Source of the DNA: Atrichornis clamosus
Taxonomy: Eukaryota; Chordata; Aves; Passeriformes; Menuridae
Length of the DNA stretch: 64,000 nt
NCBI GenBank assembly: GCA_013400975.1
Contig: WBMZ01003016.1
Location: 62,001-126,000, forward strand
Direction: 5' to 3'
Shown: piece by piece, positions 13,946-25,900 of the stretch
Numbering within the stretch: the first letter of the stretch is position 1
How the letters are laid out: each line of letters opens with the position of its first letter
Notes under the pieces: model-generated
The model's input: only the letters and a program-made list of their open reading frames with translations
The model's database searches: none
Told to the model about the DNA's origin: nothing
Program-made: the position numbers and the translations under genes

Positions 13946-13973
13946 ATATTTATTTATTACATTAAATAAATAT
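13946..13973. repeat. AT-rich inverted repeat, 11-bp arms
   Basis: ATATTTATTTA at 13946-13956 and its exact complement at 13963-13973 are separated by six bases, so the strand could fold into a short hairpin. All pairs are A:T. It sits in a longer run of TTTATT and AATAAA-like sequence and may be no more than an AT-rich simple repeat. Confidence 0.6.
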
Positions 13974-14477
13974 AAATGACAGTAATAAATTACACCTTGT
14001 AATACAATGATTCCCATCCATACAAACAAGTCGCTCACAACCTCTGCTAGTGACAGAATGTGCTTCTGGATGAAAGACAATGCACGAGTGCAGCACATGT
14101 CCAGTATTTCTCCTGCAACACAGGATGATACGTGATTCTCTAAACGACAGTGTTAGTGCTGCCCGGTTTGCCTTCTAAGTTACCTGTTCTGCCAGGACAC
14201 ACAGGGCCTGATACGTAAACTGAATCACAGCCCCACGTGGCAACGTGTGACACAGCAAGAACCTCCAAAATAGAAGCAGACACTGCGCACACCCTGTTTC
14301 CTGGAGTGCTTGGGATGAGCTTCTGTTTCTTGTGGGGTAGCTCACCGAAGCGTTGCTGACCAACATCTGTTTGAGCTGCGCTGAGTCCTCTCATTCTCAA
14401 TAACCTATAGAAAAGCAACAGTTTCTGAAGCCTAAAATCTCTTGTCACTACAGAAGGGTGTTTAGTCAAGGTTCTTG

Positions 14478-14640
14478 ATTAAGTTCTTCACACAAAGGAC
14501 GGTCAGGCACTGGAACAGGCTCCCCAGGGAACTGGACACCACACTAAACCTGTTAGAACTCAAGAAAAGTTTGGAAAATGCTCTCAGGCACATAGTGCAA
14601 GTCTTGGTGTTGTTCTGTGCATTTTCTATGATTCTGTGAT
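14478..14640 (+). mobile_element. CR1 LINE 3' end with internal deletion
   Basis: A plus-strand CR1 fragment. It starts near AAGTTCTTCACACAAAGG, passes through GGCACTGGAACAGGCTCCCC and GCTCTCAGGCACATAGTG, and ends in the CR1 terminal repeat TTCTATGATTCTGTGAT. Compared with the minus-strand copy at 4061-4430, the roughly 50-base block between the CTGTGCA motif and the terminal repeat is missing. That block contains the GAGTTGGACTCGATGATCC-type sequence of this subfamily. Only the last part of the ORF2 tail is represented and it is not intact. The 109-codon minus-strand frame at 14140-14469 just upstream is not part of the element and shows no family resemblance. Confidence 0.88.
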
Positions 14641-17600
14641 GGAAACGGTGTTATGAGTCCTGCAAAAAACCCTATTTAAATTCCCTGAAGTCCCTGCTGC
14701 ACTGTAGAAGGTACAGTAAAGTCAGCTTTAAATTGAGTGATACATATAATGACATCGTGACGTAAGTCCTGTGGCCTTGACACAACAGTCCATTGTGTCC
14801 TTTCTGTATTCTGGGAGAAGCTTGGACATGGCCACTCCTTTTGCCTTGCTTGGCTCAGCACGGTGACATACCATTTTGAGCACAGCCTTCTGCATACGTT
14901 TCAATAAGATGTATATACATCAAGTCAGGTTTTCTACAGGGTCTCTGCAAGGAAACTTGAGAAGGTGGCATTGAGACTGATGGCATTGAGATGATGAAAA
15001 CCTTGAAAGATCCTCTGAAATCAGTCAGTAGAAGAATTTGCTCTGCTGAAATTTCTCACTGACAGTAGATGTGTGGATCTGCCTTATCTAGCAGTCATTT
15101 ATATTGGCCAGAGTAGGTAACAAGACCTTCTTCCCTTTGATTGCAGCTACCTTCAGTCACTTCTGTCCTCCCCTCAACGTGTCTCTTAGGTCATGCATTT
15201 TAAGTGAAAAGGCAGAGAAACTGCATTTAGGGAAGTAAGGCAAAGATCAGAAATTCCCTTTAAACAGTGCAGGTAATGCTGAATCCAGATTACAGCCACC
15301 GGTGTGTTTCATGCACACGTCTGGAAGAAGTCTGGTCATTTTCCTAAGTAGGACAAAGGCAAAGGTAAAAATAGGATCTAAATTCATGACCTAGAAAACC
15401 AAGATGGTTGCTAGTGCAATCTTTGAAGCAATTGTATACATGTTAACTGGGTCATATAAATTTGTGGTATGACAGCTCATACAAGGAAGTTATAAATAGA
15501 TGTCAAGAGGAAGTAGCATAAGAAATGACAAATATGAGGCAATGCAGGCAGAAACACGACCTTTTGATTTGACTCTTCCCCTTTTAAAATATTTTTTAGC
15601 AAAAGACGTTGTAGGAAGGGTGGTTCAGGGAGTTTAATGAGAACAACCGTTCAATGTTCAGGAAAAACGTAGCCTTCAACATGTGGGTACATCAGTTCTG
15701 TGCTGGCACTTCATTTGCTGAGCTAGAGACAGGGAATGTGAGAGGTGCTAAGATCCTAGGTGTTCCTGATTCCTCTAAGTGACTAGCAAAGAAAAGAATG
15801 AGGTTATGATCCAGTAAATTCTCTACTCTCCAGGGACTGTTAAGTCCACAGGGATATTTATTACTATGCAATGGACAAAATGTACAAAAATTGGACTTCT
15901 GAGCTGTATTCACATTGTATGTGATGCTATGGAAGGGACTGATTTTAAAATAGGATAAATATAAGAAAGCCTCTAGCTTTTAAGTCATACATTTTCTGCC
16001 TTACCTGATGCTGTTAACTGCTTCATAGACAACAAATTGCTATTTGATTTCCAGCACTGACAGTGAGAAGACTTTTGCTTCTCCTTTCCTATGGACTTAC
16101 CAACTTGTATTCTTGACAGTTTTAACCCAGAGGTGTCTCGCTCAAGTCACTGTTAGCAGTGACTAGACCTTTTTGACAAAACATTCGTTGGGCGCATTGT
16201 CATTCATTTGCATAATGTATGCTCTGTAATCTAAATATGGCTTTAACCGGCTTGTAAAACCACACCAACCAGCAAGATTATCTTCTGCCACAGCACTTTA
16301 CAGGAGGTTTATGTAAGAGATCTTAAGTTTCATAAAAACAAGATGCTCAGAATTAGACAGGAAAGAAAACAGGAAACAGGAGTTCCTAGTTCCCTTAACT
16401 TCTGAAATGTTATGTAGAAATTTAGGTCTTTCATGAGACATTTTGAAAACTATTTTTAGAGGTAGCATTGCAAATACTTATTTCAGAATGAGCAATAGAG
16501 AAGGGAATAAAGCCCAGGTTTCTCATACTCGTTGAGTTCAAGTCTGATATCTCAAAATATGCTGGGTTATTGATGGTTTAATATGATTTGTCCTTGGGCA
16601 CGAAACTCACCTTGATGTAGTGAACCAGCACAAGGCCACATATTACTTAGCTGCAAGATCATTACTGTGCATGCATTTTGCACTGGCCTGTTGCAGAATT
16701 ATCTCCCCATCTTTTACTAACTTATCTCCCCAGACTTTTATTAACTTTCTATCAGTGGCCTTCCTTGTTCAAATTAATCTCTAATCCTCTTCACCTTGTT
16801 CTTCCTGTACTTGAGGGGTTGCTTTTCTTCACTCTCTTGAAGCCTTCATTTTGCACTTGGTCCAAAGCTCCATGCAGCTCGGAGCCTGTCCCCACAGGTA
16901 GCGCAGCACGTTGCGTGCATGCCTGGGCTGACGGAGCCCTGGAATCTGGAGGAGGATGGCCGTGTCAGCAGAGTGATGCCAGGCTCATTACTTGGGTGCG
17001 GTATCACATTGGTGCTGCTCTCCTGTTCCAAGACACAAACTGGTGACCTGGCACTCTGCTCTGCCATGCAGACAGACCAGTTTGGGTATGTGCTAGCTCA
17101 GGTTCTCGCTTTGCACACCCTTGCACAATGCAGATGTGCTTTCCAATTCTGTTCAAAGGGCTCTACCCATCCTGAGGTCTACATGTTCTTTATTGTTAAA
17201 ATCATGCTGATCTTAACTTTTGCTAATTATCTCATTGTTTAATTGAGTGAAAATAAGTCTTCACAGGAATATGAGGTGTTTTTATTACCGGCACACGTTC
17301 TCAGTGTAGCACAACACACTAAGGTCTTCTGGACATTCGGTCCTCACAGTGTTCCTGGATTATACGTGATTTGTAAAAACATTTATATGACACAATTTCA
17401 AGAAAAGAGAGTGTTACTAGATTACACACCAAAGTGATTCATCTAAGATGCAGAACTTCGTGTAAAAGCCAAGTCAATTGTGTTATGACATAATTTTGTA
17501 CATGCAGAAATATTTACGTGTTATTACACATCTTCTTGTTACAGCACTGACAATTACCCTGGCCAGTCTTTCCAGCTTGATACAATGCAGTGCAGAGCAG

Positions 17601-18856
17601 AGAGCTTTAACAAGAACTTCTGCTTCATACAAAATCTACTGCCTTTAGATAGAAAGTATGTGTTGTTTCCTGTCTTAACAGAAAGCAAGCAAGCTTGAAA
17701 AGTCCATTTGCAGAAACAGCAAAATGTTGTCTTGACAGCTCCCATAGCCTGAATTTTGTGAGTTTAAGCTCCTCAGCTTATGCTGGCATCCAAGCCTTGC
17801 CCTTCCTTGCTTTAAATACAATGAGGCAAGTGTGATGAGACACACTGGGTGGTATAGTTGTGATCATAAACCCACGGACTGCACCAATTTGTTCCTTCAC
17901 CCTGCCCAGTCATGTGCCTGGGCGACCTACTCTGATGTAGGAAGTAGGATGACTCTGGCTTTGCCTCTCTCCTCTAGGTCAGCTGGAATCACAGAGAGAG
18001 AAGGGAAATACTGCAGTGGTACGTGGAGGGTGTACAGTGGTACAAGGAAGGAATAATCACTGTGACTCAGTGATTTAAATTTACATATTTTACTGACATT
18101 TTTAACCCCAGCTGGTTCGGATTCCTCATCTTTCTCTTCATCCTGCCTTCTTTTCGATATTTTTCCTTTTCTCTCCCTGACTATTCACTTACCACACAGC
18201 TTATTCAGCTGTGGAGACCCCTGTGCTATAAATTGGGCTATAGTTTGGAATTGACTTTAAAGATGTTTACTTGAACTTTCTTTGATATTATATATATTTG
18301 TTTACATGAGCACAAGCTTAGGTACAGGCTAATTTTCCTGCAAAGAAAGAGAAAAGCAGTGAATGGACTGCTCTGCCAGTTTCCTTCGGGTATGACAGTC
18401 AAATGTTTTAAACACAGCACACCTAGCCCTAAGGCAAAACTCTTGAGCATTGTAATTACAACTGATGAAATGGATGGCAGTCACTCCTCATCTATAGCAA
18501 AAGACATTGCTAGGCATATCACGTCTCCAAAGGTCATTCATGACCTATTCCTGTGATGTACGTCTAAAAGAGGAATAAAATAAAAACCCCAGCGAAGTCT
18601 GAGTGCATGGTGTCCCAGAAAGCCAGAGGTCAGAGAGCAGAGTCATCAGCACAAATCTGGGGACTTCCCCACCTGGAAGACAAATGTTTCATCAGAAATA
18701 ATGACCTTCACTTCCTAAAGTAGCACACACATTAGACCAAGCACATGATTAGATGTAGTGTGATCATTTCACACTGACAAAAGAAAAATTAAACCTCTCA
18801 CAGAAGTAGTATTTAATCTAGAGTGTGTTTTATTTTTCTCATTATTTCTCCCAAAA

Positions 18857-18872
18857 TTTTTTTTTTTTTTTT
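18857..18872. repeat. Poly-T tract (16 T)
   Basis: A run of 16 T following CCAAAA. It produces the Lys-rich segment in the minus-strand open frame at 18813-19049, which I do not regard as a gene. Confidence 0.85.
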
Positions 18873-20806
18873 GTGTTGCTGAATTGCTGCTAAACTTCTT
18901 CTTGCTCGGAAAAGTGACAATATTTTGACGATTTTTTGTTTTGTCATTGTAGGGAATGTGACAGTTATACCCTTGTGCCAGCCATGACTCTTGAGAGACA
19001 TTACAATAAAGCTAGAATTGATTTGGCAAGTGTGAACTGTCCTTTTCACTACATAAAACTGATAAAAGCTACAGTGACTGTTTAGATTTTAATGGTAGTG
19101 TTAAATAATAGAGAGGAAAAGACTCACTATAAATACACCTGGAAATGTTCTTTTCACAGAATTAGAGATTCAAGGTCTATTGAATTCAGTGGAAAGACTT
19201 CATCTGTTGTTCAAAACCTCTAGATGATATATTGTGCTGTTAGGACCAGTTCTATAGGTAGTGCTAATCAGCTCAACTCTTCTGGCTTTAACTGTGCTGA
19301 GTTCTTTTACTGCATCTGAGAATCTTGTGTTAGATCCGGTACAAAATTGTGATAAAAACCACAGGTCTGGTGCCAAAACAACTAGCTCCTTCAGCATCTG
19401 ATTCCCACAGTGATATTCTGGATGTAGAGGTATTTATGTAGGCAAGCTTCCTGAAGTGTGTGGGAACAGCCGAGTGCCTGAGAATGGTATTCTCAAACCC
19501 CATAAGCTGTTGAGAGAGAGCCAAGAGAAAGGGTTAAGCATGAGGGCATGCTTGGAGTGGTTAGGTGGGGGTGTCTAGATTGTAATTCTGTAGTTAATGC
19601 TGCAGTTCTTCCCCTTTTGACATTGAAGTCTTCCCCTGTACATAGTACTGGCCTATTTGTTATGCATCTCCCATACTGAGTTTAAATGAATAGTGAATAC
19701 TTGGAGGCTATTCTTTTAAAAAGACAAGCCTTGTTGATAGTACAGGAATAATTAGGAATAAGGTATTGTGAATGATTTGGGCCAGGCTTTATTTTTTTTT
19801 TAGGTAAATACTTGAGGGTCTCAGAATTAGGGATAACCGTGCATGAAGGTTTTAGCTGGAGACTCAGAGCTTTTTGGTTTATTTGTTTGTTTCATTTTTG
19901 TTAGTATTGTTCTTCAGTTGTGACACCACCTCTAATGCTGGCCCACGCCCTAGAATGGCATGCACACTTGCAGACATGTGCATGTACACTGGCAGAAGTG
20001 TGTCAAGTGGGCATAATAGATACTGACACTTGCCTGGCTCAGGCCATTATTAATGTTTAGTTGTTGATAATTTTTTTTTTAAAGTCCTGAGAGCAGTGTG
20101 GGATGGATATGGCACGTAGGTAGAACACCTAGCAACATGGCAAACAAGGATATTGGGAGTGCACAGCAGAACTGGATGGAGTCACAGGGTTCCTGTCCTT
20201 AATCCTCTTGCTTTATAAGGTGATTGTGGAAAGGTTCACACATGAATCATGCAATGGTCTCATCTTTACTTATCTGTTGGCAGACTCTCCCAGGGGATTA
20301 AGGTTATTGTAGCAGAGGCTTCACATGAGGGAGAAGATGATTCTTTGGCTGTGTGAACCCTACAAGACAACTCAGTTTACAAACTTGTAAGAGAGCAGAA
20401 GAAGGAGCCAGTCCAGCAGTTGGGAAGGATAGTGAAGTCTGCATCATGCTGAATTCAAACTAATTAACTTTGCTGGAAAAAGGGATGTTTGGCAACATGG
20501 CAAAATAACTTTCAGGGTCTGTGATGGTCTTTCTGCATGGGACTGCAGAAATAAAGGCTGCATTGCAACACTGTTGAGTTCTCCTGTGTTCTCTAGTCTT
20601 ACCTATATGGCAAAATATTTTCTGAACTCTTCTTCAATTTGAGAGGCCTGCAGTGTCTCAATGTCTCTTTCTTCAGAACTCCAACAGTGGCCTTATATGA
20701 AGGTTTCATTTTGCAGTGAATCTGTGCTCCCTGAAATCTGGCTATGGTCTCTTACTTCTCCTGTTATGTGATAGTAGCAACATGCTGCCTCAGAGAATTC
20801 TGGGAA

Positions 20807-20835
20807 TCAGAATTCACAGAATTTCAGAATTCACA
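20807..20835. repeat. Direct repeat of TCAGAATTCACA
   Basis: The 12-base motif occurs at 20807-20818 and 20824-20835, a spacing of 17 bases. A related GAGAATTC lies just upstream at 20793-20800. This looks like a small local duplication of an EcoRI-type GAATTC unit. Confidence 0.65.
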
Positions 20836-22882
20836 AGTAATGGGACATTGTAGTGGCTGGGGCAGGTCATATCAACCCATTTGCAGTGGGTCATGCAGTG
20901 GGTCCATTGCAAAGCTGCATAATCATCAGGGCAACAAATGCCCTCAGGATCAAATCTGCAGAAACTGGCAACAAGATGTTTGGAGACCACCTCCTTCTGA
21001 TGCTCAGAGTAAGCACTGCAAGACTGAAAGTGTGGAAAATATAAAGAAGGCTATGCAGACTACAATTTGCTGTGGATGCCTTTGAAGGGTGATCTACAGC
21101 TGCCTACTAAAACCCAGGTTCAGGAAAAATTCTGCACTTCAACATCTCTTTGAACCTACAGTATCTGAAACCAGAACTGACTTTGAGAGTCTCCTACCTA
21201 CTCAGGATCTTGAGCATGGGGAATGTTTTATTCATTTGGTTTTGAAGGTTGGTAATATGTGGCTTTTGCTCCAGTGACAAGACTCAATAAAACCCAACAC
21301 TTTGGTACTTCCCTTACTGGGTCACTGCTGATGACAGAATTTAGGAGAGTGTTAGGCACCCAGCCTGAAGAAAGAGATTGCTTCTTACCATGCATTGGAA
21401 CTTATTTTGCTGCCTAGTGAGCAAGAAATGCTTCCAGACAGTGCTGGGAAGGACCTGCCTGAATGCTTTCTTGGAAGTGTGAGCACAAATACTGCCTAAG
21501 GGAATACCTGGGCAATTGCAGGTAGGTCTGATCTTGCTCATTCAGTGTGTAAGGTTTGATTCTGGAGGAGATTACAGTGATCAAAATGAATTAACTGCAA
21601 GGTCTGGCTTCTAGTTTTCTGAACCTGACTGGGGAAGCATGAGTTCAAAGGATGGCACCCAGTCCTCCTTTGGGACAGGCAAGGAGAGATAGTTGCAACA
21701 GGTAGCAAACTGATGGGGTTCCTCTCTTCATCGCTGGTCTGGAAAGTCACTCAGAAGGGCAGCTGCAGAGTGCACGTTGCTATGCATATTGCCAGACCAC
21801 CTGCCTCCCCTCTGTGGGATCACCACATGCCTGTGCAGTGCCTCCCTACTTTCTTTGGCATGGGAGTTTTCTGCCAGGGGTTTTCTGCCGGGAGGCCTGG
21901 CTACATATGCCACATGCACCAATTTATGCTGTTTCAGATGAACAGAGCATCTAAATTCTGCCTCTGTCACACTAACATTTTGTTCCTTGGTGCTTTGTAC
22001 ACAATACCTGTGTTTTTTTGATACCTAGCGCATGCACATAAACCTCATTAGCATTATTTTGCATCAGTAGCCCTTACCAAGGTGTGGAATGTTTGCTGGA
22101 AGACCTCTGAGCATCATTCCCTAAATGCCTGAAATATCGAAAACCCATATTAAAGCAACTGCACAAAATCCTTCAGTTTGACCTTTGAAAAGTGGAGTGG
22201 CAGGCTTCATTGCTTGAGGCTACAAGAGCTGCTCTTATGCAGGTTAGGAGCAAGCTGGAGTTAGTGTAACCAGATAAACACATCTGCAAAGGCAACCAGC
22301 TCAAATAGTTTTCCTTCTCTGACAGGCTCATTTCGAAGTTCAGGGAATCTCTCGAAAAGCAGTAAACCAGAAATAAATTAGGAATATCTCAGGAAAACTA
22401 TTGCTCTGATCTTCAGTTATTTTTCTTATTATGCAGATATAAAATATCGTGTAAAAATACAAATTGCTTTAGATTATCCCATCTTATTAAATAAAAACCT
22501 CTTTCATTCCTCCCTTGGAGAATGAATATTTCAAACATAATTTGAATTAGTTTTCAAAATATTTCATAACCCAGTGTTCTGACTTACTTGTCCATCCCCT
22601 GGCTTTCAGCCTCGAATTAGGTTCATGTCATGTCTATAACCAGTTCAAAGTACAAATGAAAAGCCCATGAACTATCACATCCCTGCCTTGCCTCCTGCAT
22701 CACTCCCCTTTAGACCCCACAATTTTCTTCTTAGTCACCTAGTTCCTCTGTGAACATACACCTTTCCTAAAATCCCTCATTAGACAGGGCAGTTGTCATA
22801 TGAAAGACTAGGTTTTCAGTATGACTCACAGTCACAACTAGACCCAAATTCTCAGGAGATCAATGCCACAGAGTTTTCAGTC

Positions 22883-22900
22883 TTTTTTTTTTTAAAAAAA
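22883..22900. repeat. T11A7 homopolymer junction
   Basis: Eleven T followed directly by seven A. The block is self-complementary over fourteen bases and is a simple-sequence feature, with no adjacent retrocopy recognised. Confidence 0.75.
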
Positions 22901-25900
22901 GGAACTGAATTGTTGTAGTGCTGCAGCCCTCACTGGGTCTGGGGCACAGGGAAAGACACAAGCTCCTCTGAACATATGATCTAAACGGGACTTAACCATA
23001 TTACTGTCATATAAGCACAAAATTTATGGTTTTCTTTCAAAATTTATGGATAATTATGTCAAAACAAGACAATGAAATTATTCAGGCTGATTGCCACTGT
23101 AGGTGCCAAAACTTGTTCTGCCAAAGCCACTGACAAAGTCACCTATGGTGATGCTTTTGTGGACAGGTAGTTATACACAGGTATGCATTTACAAATCCAA
23201 GAAGGGCACTTTTCATTTTGTTTTAGGGCCTAAAAATATTTAGCTCGAATTTCCTCTTAACTTGCCAATAATAATCTCTCCTTTCTCCTTTGTCTGTGTT
23301 TGCTTAGATCAACAGTTACTCAAAGTGAGAACTATCCCTTGTTCTCAGTTTGGTTTGCCAATGAATGCCAAGAGATTTCATTTTATGACTTCAGGGTTTT
23401 TTTTGATAATTTAAAACATTAAAAGCAGTAATACAGACATACAAAGTGCTGAGTTAAAAATATAGGGGTTTCTTGCTGAAGAAATCTTTTTATTGTATTT
23501 TTTCATTCCTATCTTTGAAGAAATGACTACTTATCTTTACAGAGATATGCAAATAGGACATTGTCTATAACAATGATATTTTATTGCTCGGCAATTTCAC
23601 TGGTATTTTATTGCTCTGCCTTTTAAACAAGTGCAGCAACCCCTATCAAAATGAGCTGATAAGGCAGATCTATCTTCAGCAAATACATTGCTTTCACATA
23701 TGGCCGTTACTTCAATAAACTTTAAAACTTTTACAAAAGCTTTTGGATATTAATCATTACTTTATTCCTTGGGGTATTCAAGGAATAAAGTTCAAGTTTG
23801 ATTTGCCTTTTCCATGGCTTCGGTGTTGGTAAAACTGCTTGCTGCCAGACTGCGAAGGCTATTTTGCCAGAACAAGGTAGTAGCAGCAGGACTCCCGGCG
23901 TGGCACTTTTGTAACTCTTAAGGAATTTCATGATCTTCAAGATGGACAAGATAAGTCACCTATGAAGTGTTGACAACCCTGAAATATTTAGGGCTATTAA
24001 GTCAAGTCTAGAAAGCAGAGGCCTTGGAAAACTTGAAAGCTGAGGGAGGCAGGCAAGGAATTACAAACAATCCTGGTCTTTTCTTGTATTATAGCCTTTT
24101 GAAATATGTCCCTGCAGTAATTTTTGTAAACTGTAAAATTTGACTAAAAGATAAATGTAAGGCATAACAAAGGAAATTAAGATTTTAAAATTTTAGTTCT
24201 TTCGTTTAAAAATTATGACTAGTTGCCAAGGAGCAAACAACATGCAGGTGAATATAATAGCAAGGTGAAATTACTGGCATGTATGTCACAATCCTAAAAA
24301 GATTTTTGAAAGACTATTGGTGTTAGTCTATTTTAGGACTGTGGGGTGAGATTAAAGAAAGATTAACTAGCTAAATCTCAAATTAAGCCTAATATAAACA
24401 TAGTTTATTGCTATTTACCTTGACTTAGTAAAAGGCAGGGTTTGCTGTTGATTATGTCTGACCTCACAGTAACTGCACATTGTCATCAAATCTTTTTGTA
24501 ACAACTGGTAGAATTTCAAGAAAACCCCTTTTGCAGCAGATGAATATCCTGGCTGCTGCCAACTGCTGTGAAAGCTGACATACCGTGCTGCTGTCTCCTC
24601 TGAAGTTTGACAAATGGTTCTTACAGTTGTTGAGAGTAAATAAACAAAATTTTCTGAACTGTTTTCATCACAAGTTGACGCTGAAGCAGGCTGATAGAAG
24701 ATGATCTGTAGAAGTTTCTGACACTGATTCTGAGCTGCAAAATGTCAGAGCTCTAACTCATATTCATCACACTTGAAAGTTAATGAACACTGCCAAGTTT
24801 TAGCTGTCCAGCCACCTTTTTAAAGTATTCTGTAATTCCCAACATGATTTTTTAATGGTCTTCACAGAGTATGTGTTATAAAATAAGACTTTACAATTTA
24901 GATGTCCTCTGCTGACAGTTTGGTCATTCAATCCGAACAAATAAATTAATTTTGAGTGCAACTCTTAATTTGCATATAGATATTTAATTTTTAATTTTCC
25001 CATTTAATTTGGGAAATATCTTTAACTTACACACAGTTTTCTTTTCCTGATTTCTTTTCTAGACTTTGATATAAGAGAGCCATCAGAAGAGTTTCCATTT
25101 TAAGTAGCCTGACAAATATCAGAGTTAAATGTAATGGGGAACAGGAAATTGCTATTCACTTTGATATTTGTTATCTTCATAAGGATGTCACAAACAGCAT
25201 ATGACTCAAAATTTTAAGGCAGGCACTTCTTTTAAAATGCTTTGTCTGTGACCTGGTTTAAAGAGGAAACTTTTGAACCTGTTGTTCAATACTTACTGGT
25301 GGATGTCTGGATGTAATTCTGGCATTAATGCTGCTGTTTCAAGCCATCTACCAGAAACACCATGTGTAATCCAAGCAATAGAGAAAAAAAATCTCTACAT
25401 CGCTTCACCCTTTGGAATAGCCTTTATCCTTAAAGTAGTAACTCTACATTGTCAAGAACTAGATTTAATTCTGGTATACCCCTCTCTCTCAACAATTTGT
25501 GTGAAGTTGCTCTTCTAGGTGTCCAGAACTGTTGTGACCTTTGAATTTCACTGAAAGTACATATTAGTGAGGAGTAAAAATGACTTTTTGATATTCTTTT
25601 TTGAAGAACTCTTCACAGAGCTACAGTTTATGATACAGATTTCTCAGTTTCAGCAGTGTGCTTCTTCCAGAAAAGTAGTTAAAACCTGAGTGCCAGCTTT
25701 TTTATCAACAGCTTTGAAATGTTTTCAGTGGAAAACCTCATTTCTCTTTCCTCTGTGCATATTTCTCTTTTCATGTGACAAGAAGCTGTGAATCACCCTA
25801 TGTGTATGTTCTAATTACTTGTCTCTCCTCTGCTCATCTTAATATAAATGGCAAATAAGAGTCAATGTAGATCAAGTACACGGAAGTGCAACCCACGTAG

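Larger units (their letters stand above)
4431..14477. other. Non-coding unique sequence, no gene seen
   Basis: About 10 kb without a recognisable gene or transposon. Most is AT-rich, with slightly GC-richer patches near 5560-5720, 6905-7330 and 7750-8610. The longest open frame (8222-8611, minus, 129 codons) has no family motif, is low in complexity and is opposed by open frames on the other strand at 7892-8128 and 8296-8520. I judge it spurious. Within this interval are a degenerate short repeat (9126-9184), a 16-bp palindrome (9616-9631), a T-rich tract (10557-10680) and an AT-rich inverted repeat (13946-13973). Confidence 0.65.

Noticed and set aside
16206..16213. ATTTGCAT octamer, also found at 24968-24975, considered as POU-factor sites
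   Set aside because: About two exact octamers are expected by chance in 64 kb counting both strands, so the two found carry no weight alone.
16678..17046. 122-codon plus-strand open frame with a hydrophobic start
   Set aside because: The Leu/Phe-rich start reflects pyrimidine-rich DNA. There is no family motif, and another frame (16919-17242) is also open over the same bases.
18813..19049. Minus-strand frame with a Lys-rich stretch, considered as a retrocopy of a small basic protein
   Set aside because: The Lys run is the translation of the poly-T tract at 18857-18872, and the rest matches nothing I recognise.
20150..21320. GC-richer patch ending near CAATAAAACCCAACACTTTGG, considered as a retroviral LTR
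   Set aside because: I found no paired terminal repeat, no TG...CA ends with target duplication and no internal coding region. A polyadenylation-like word alone is not evidence.
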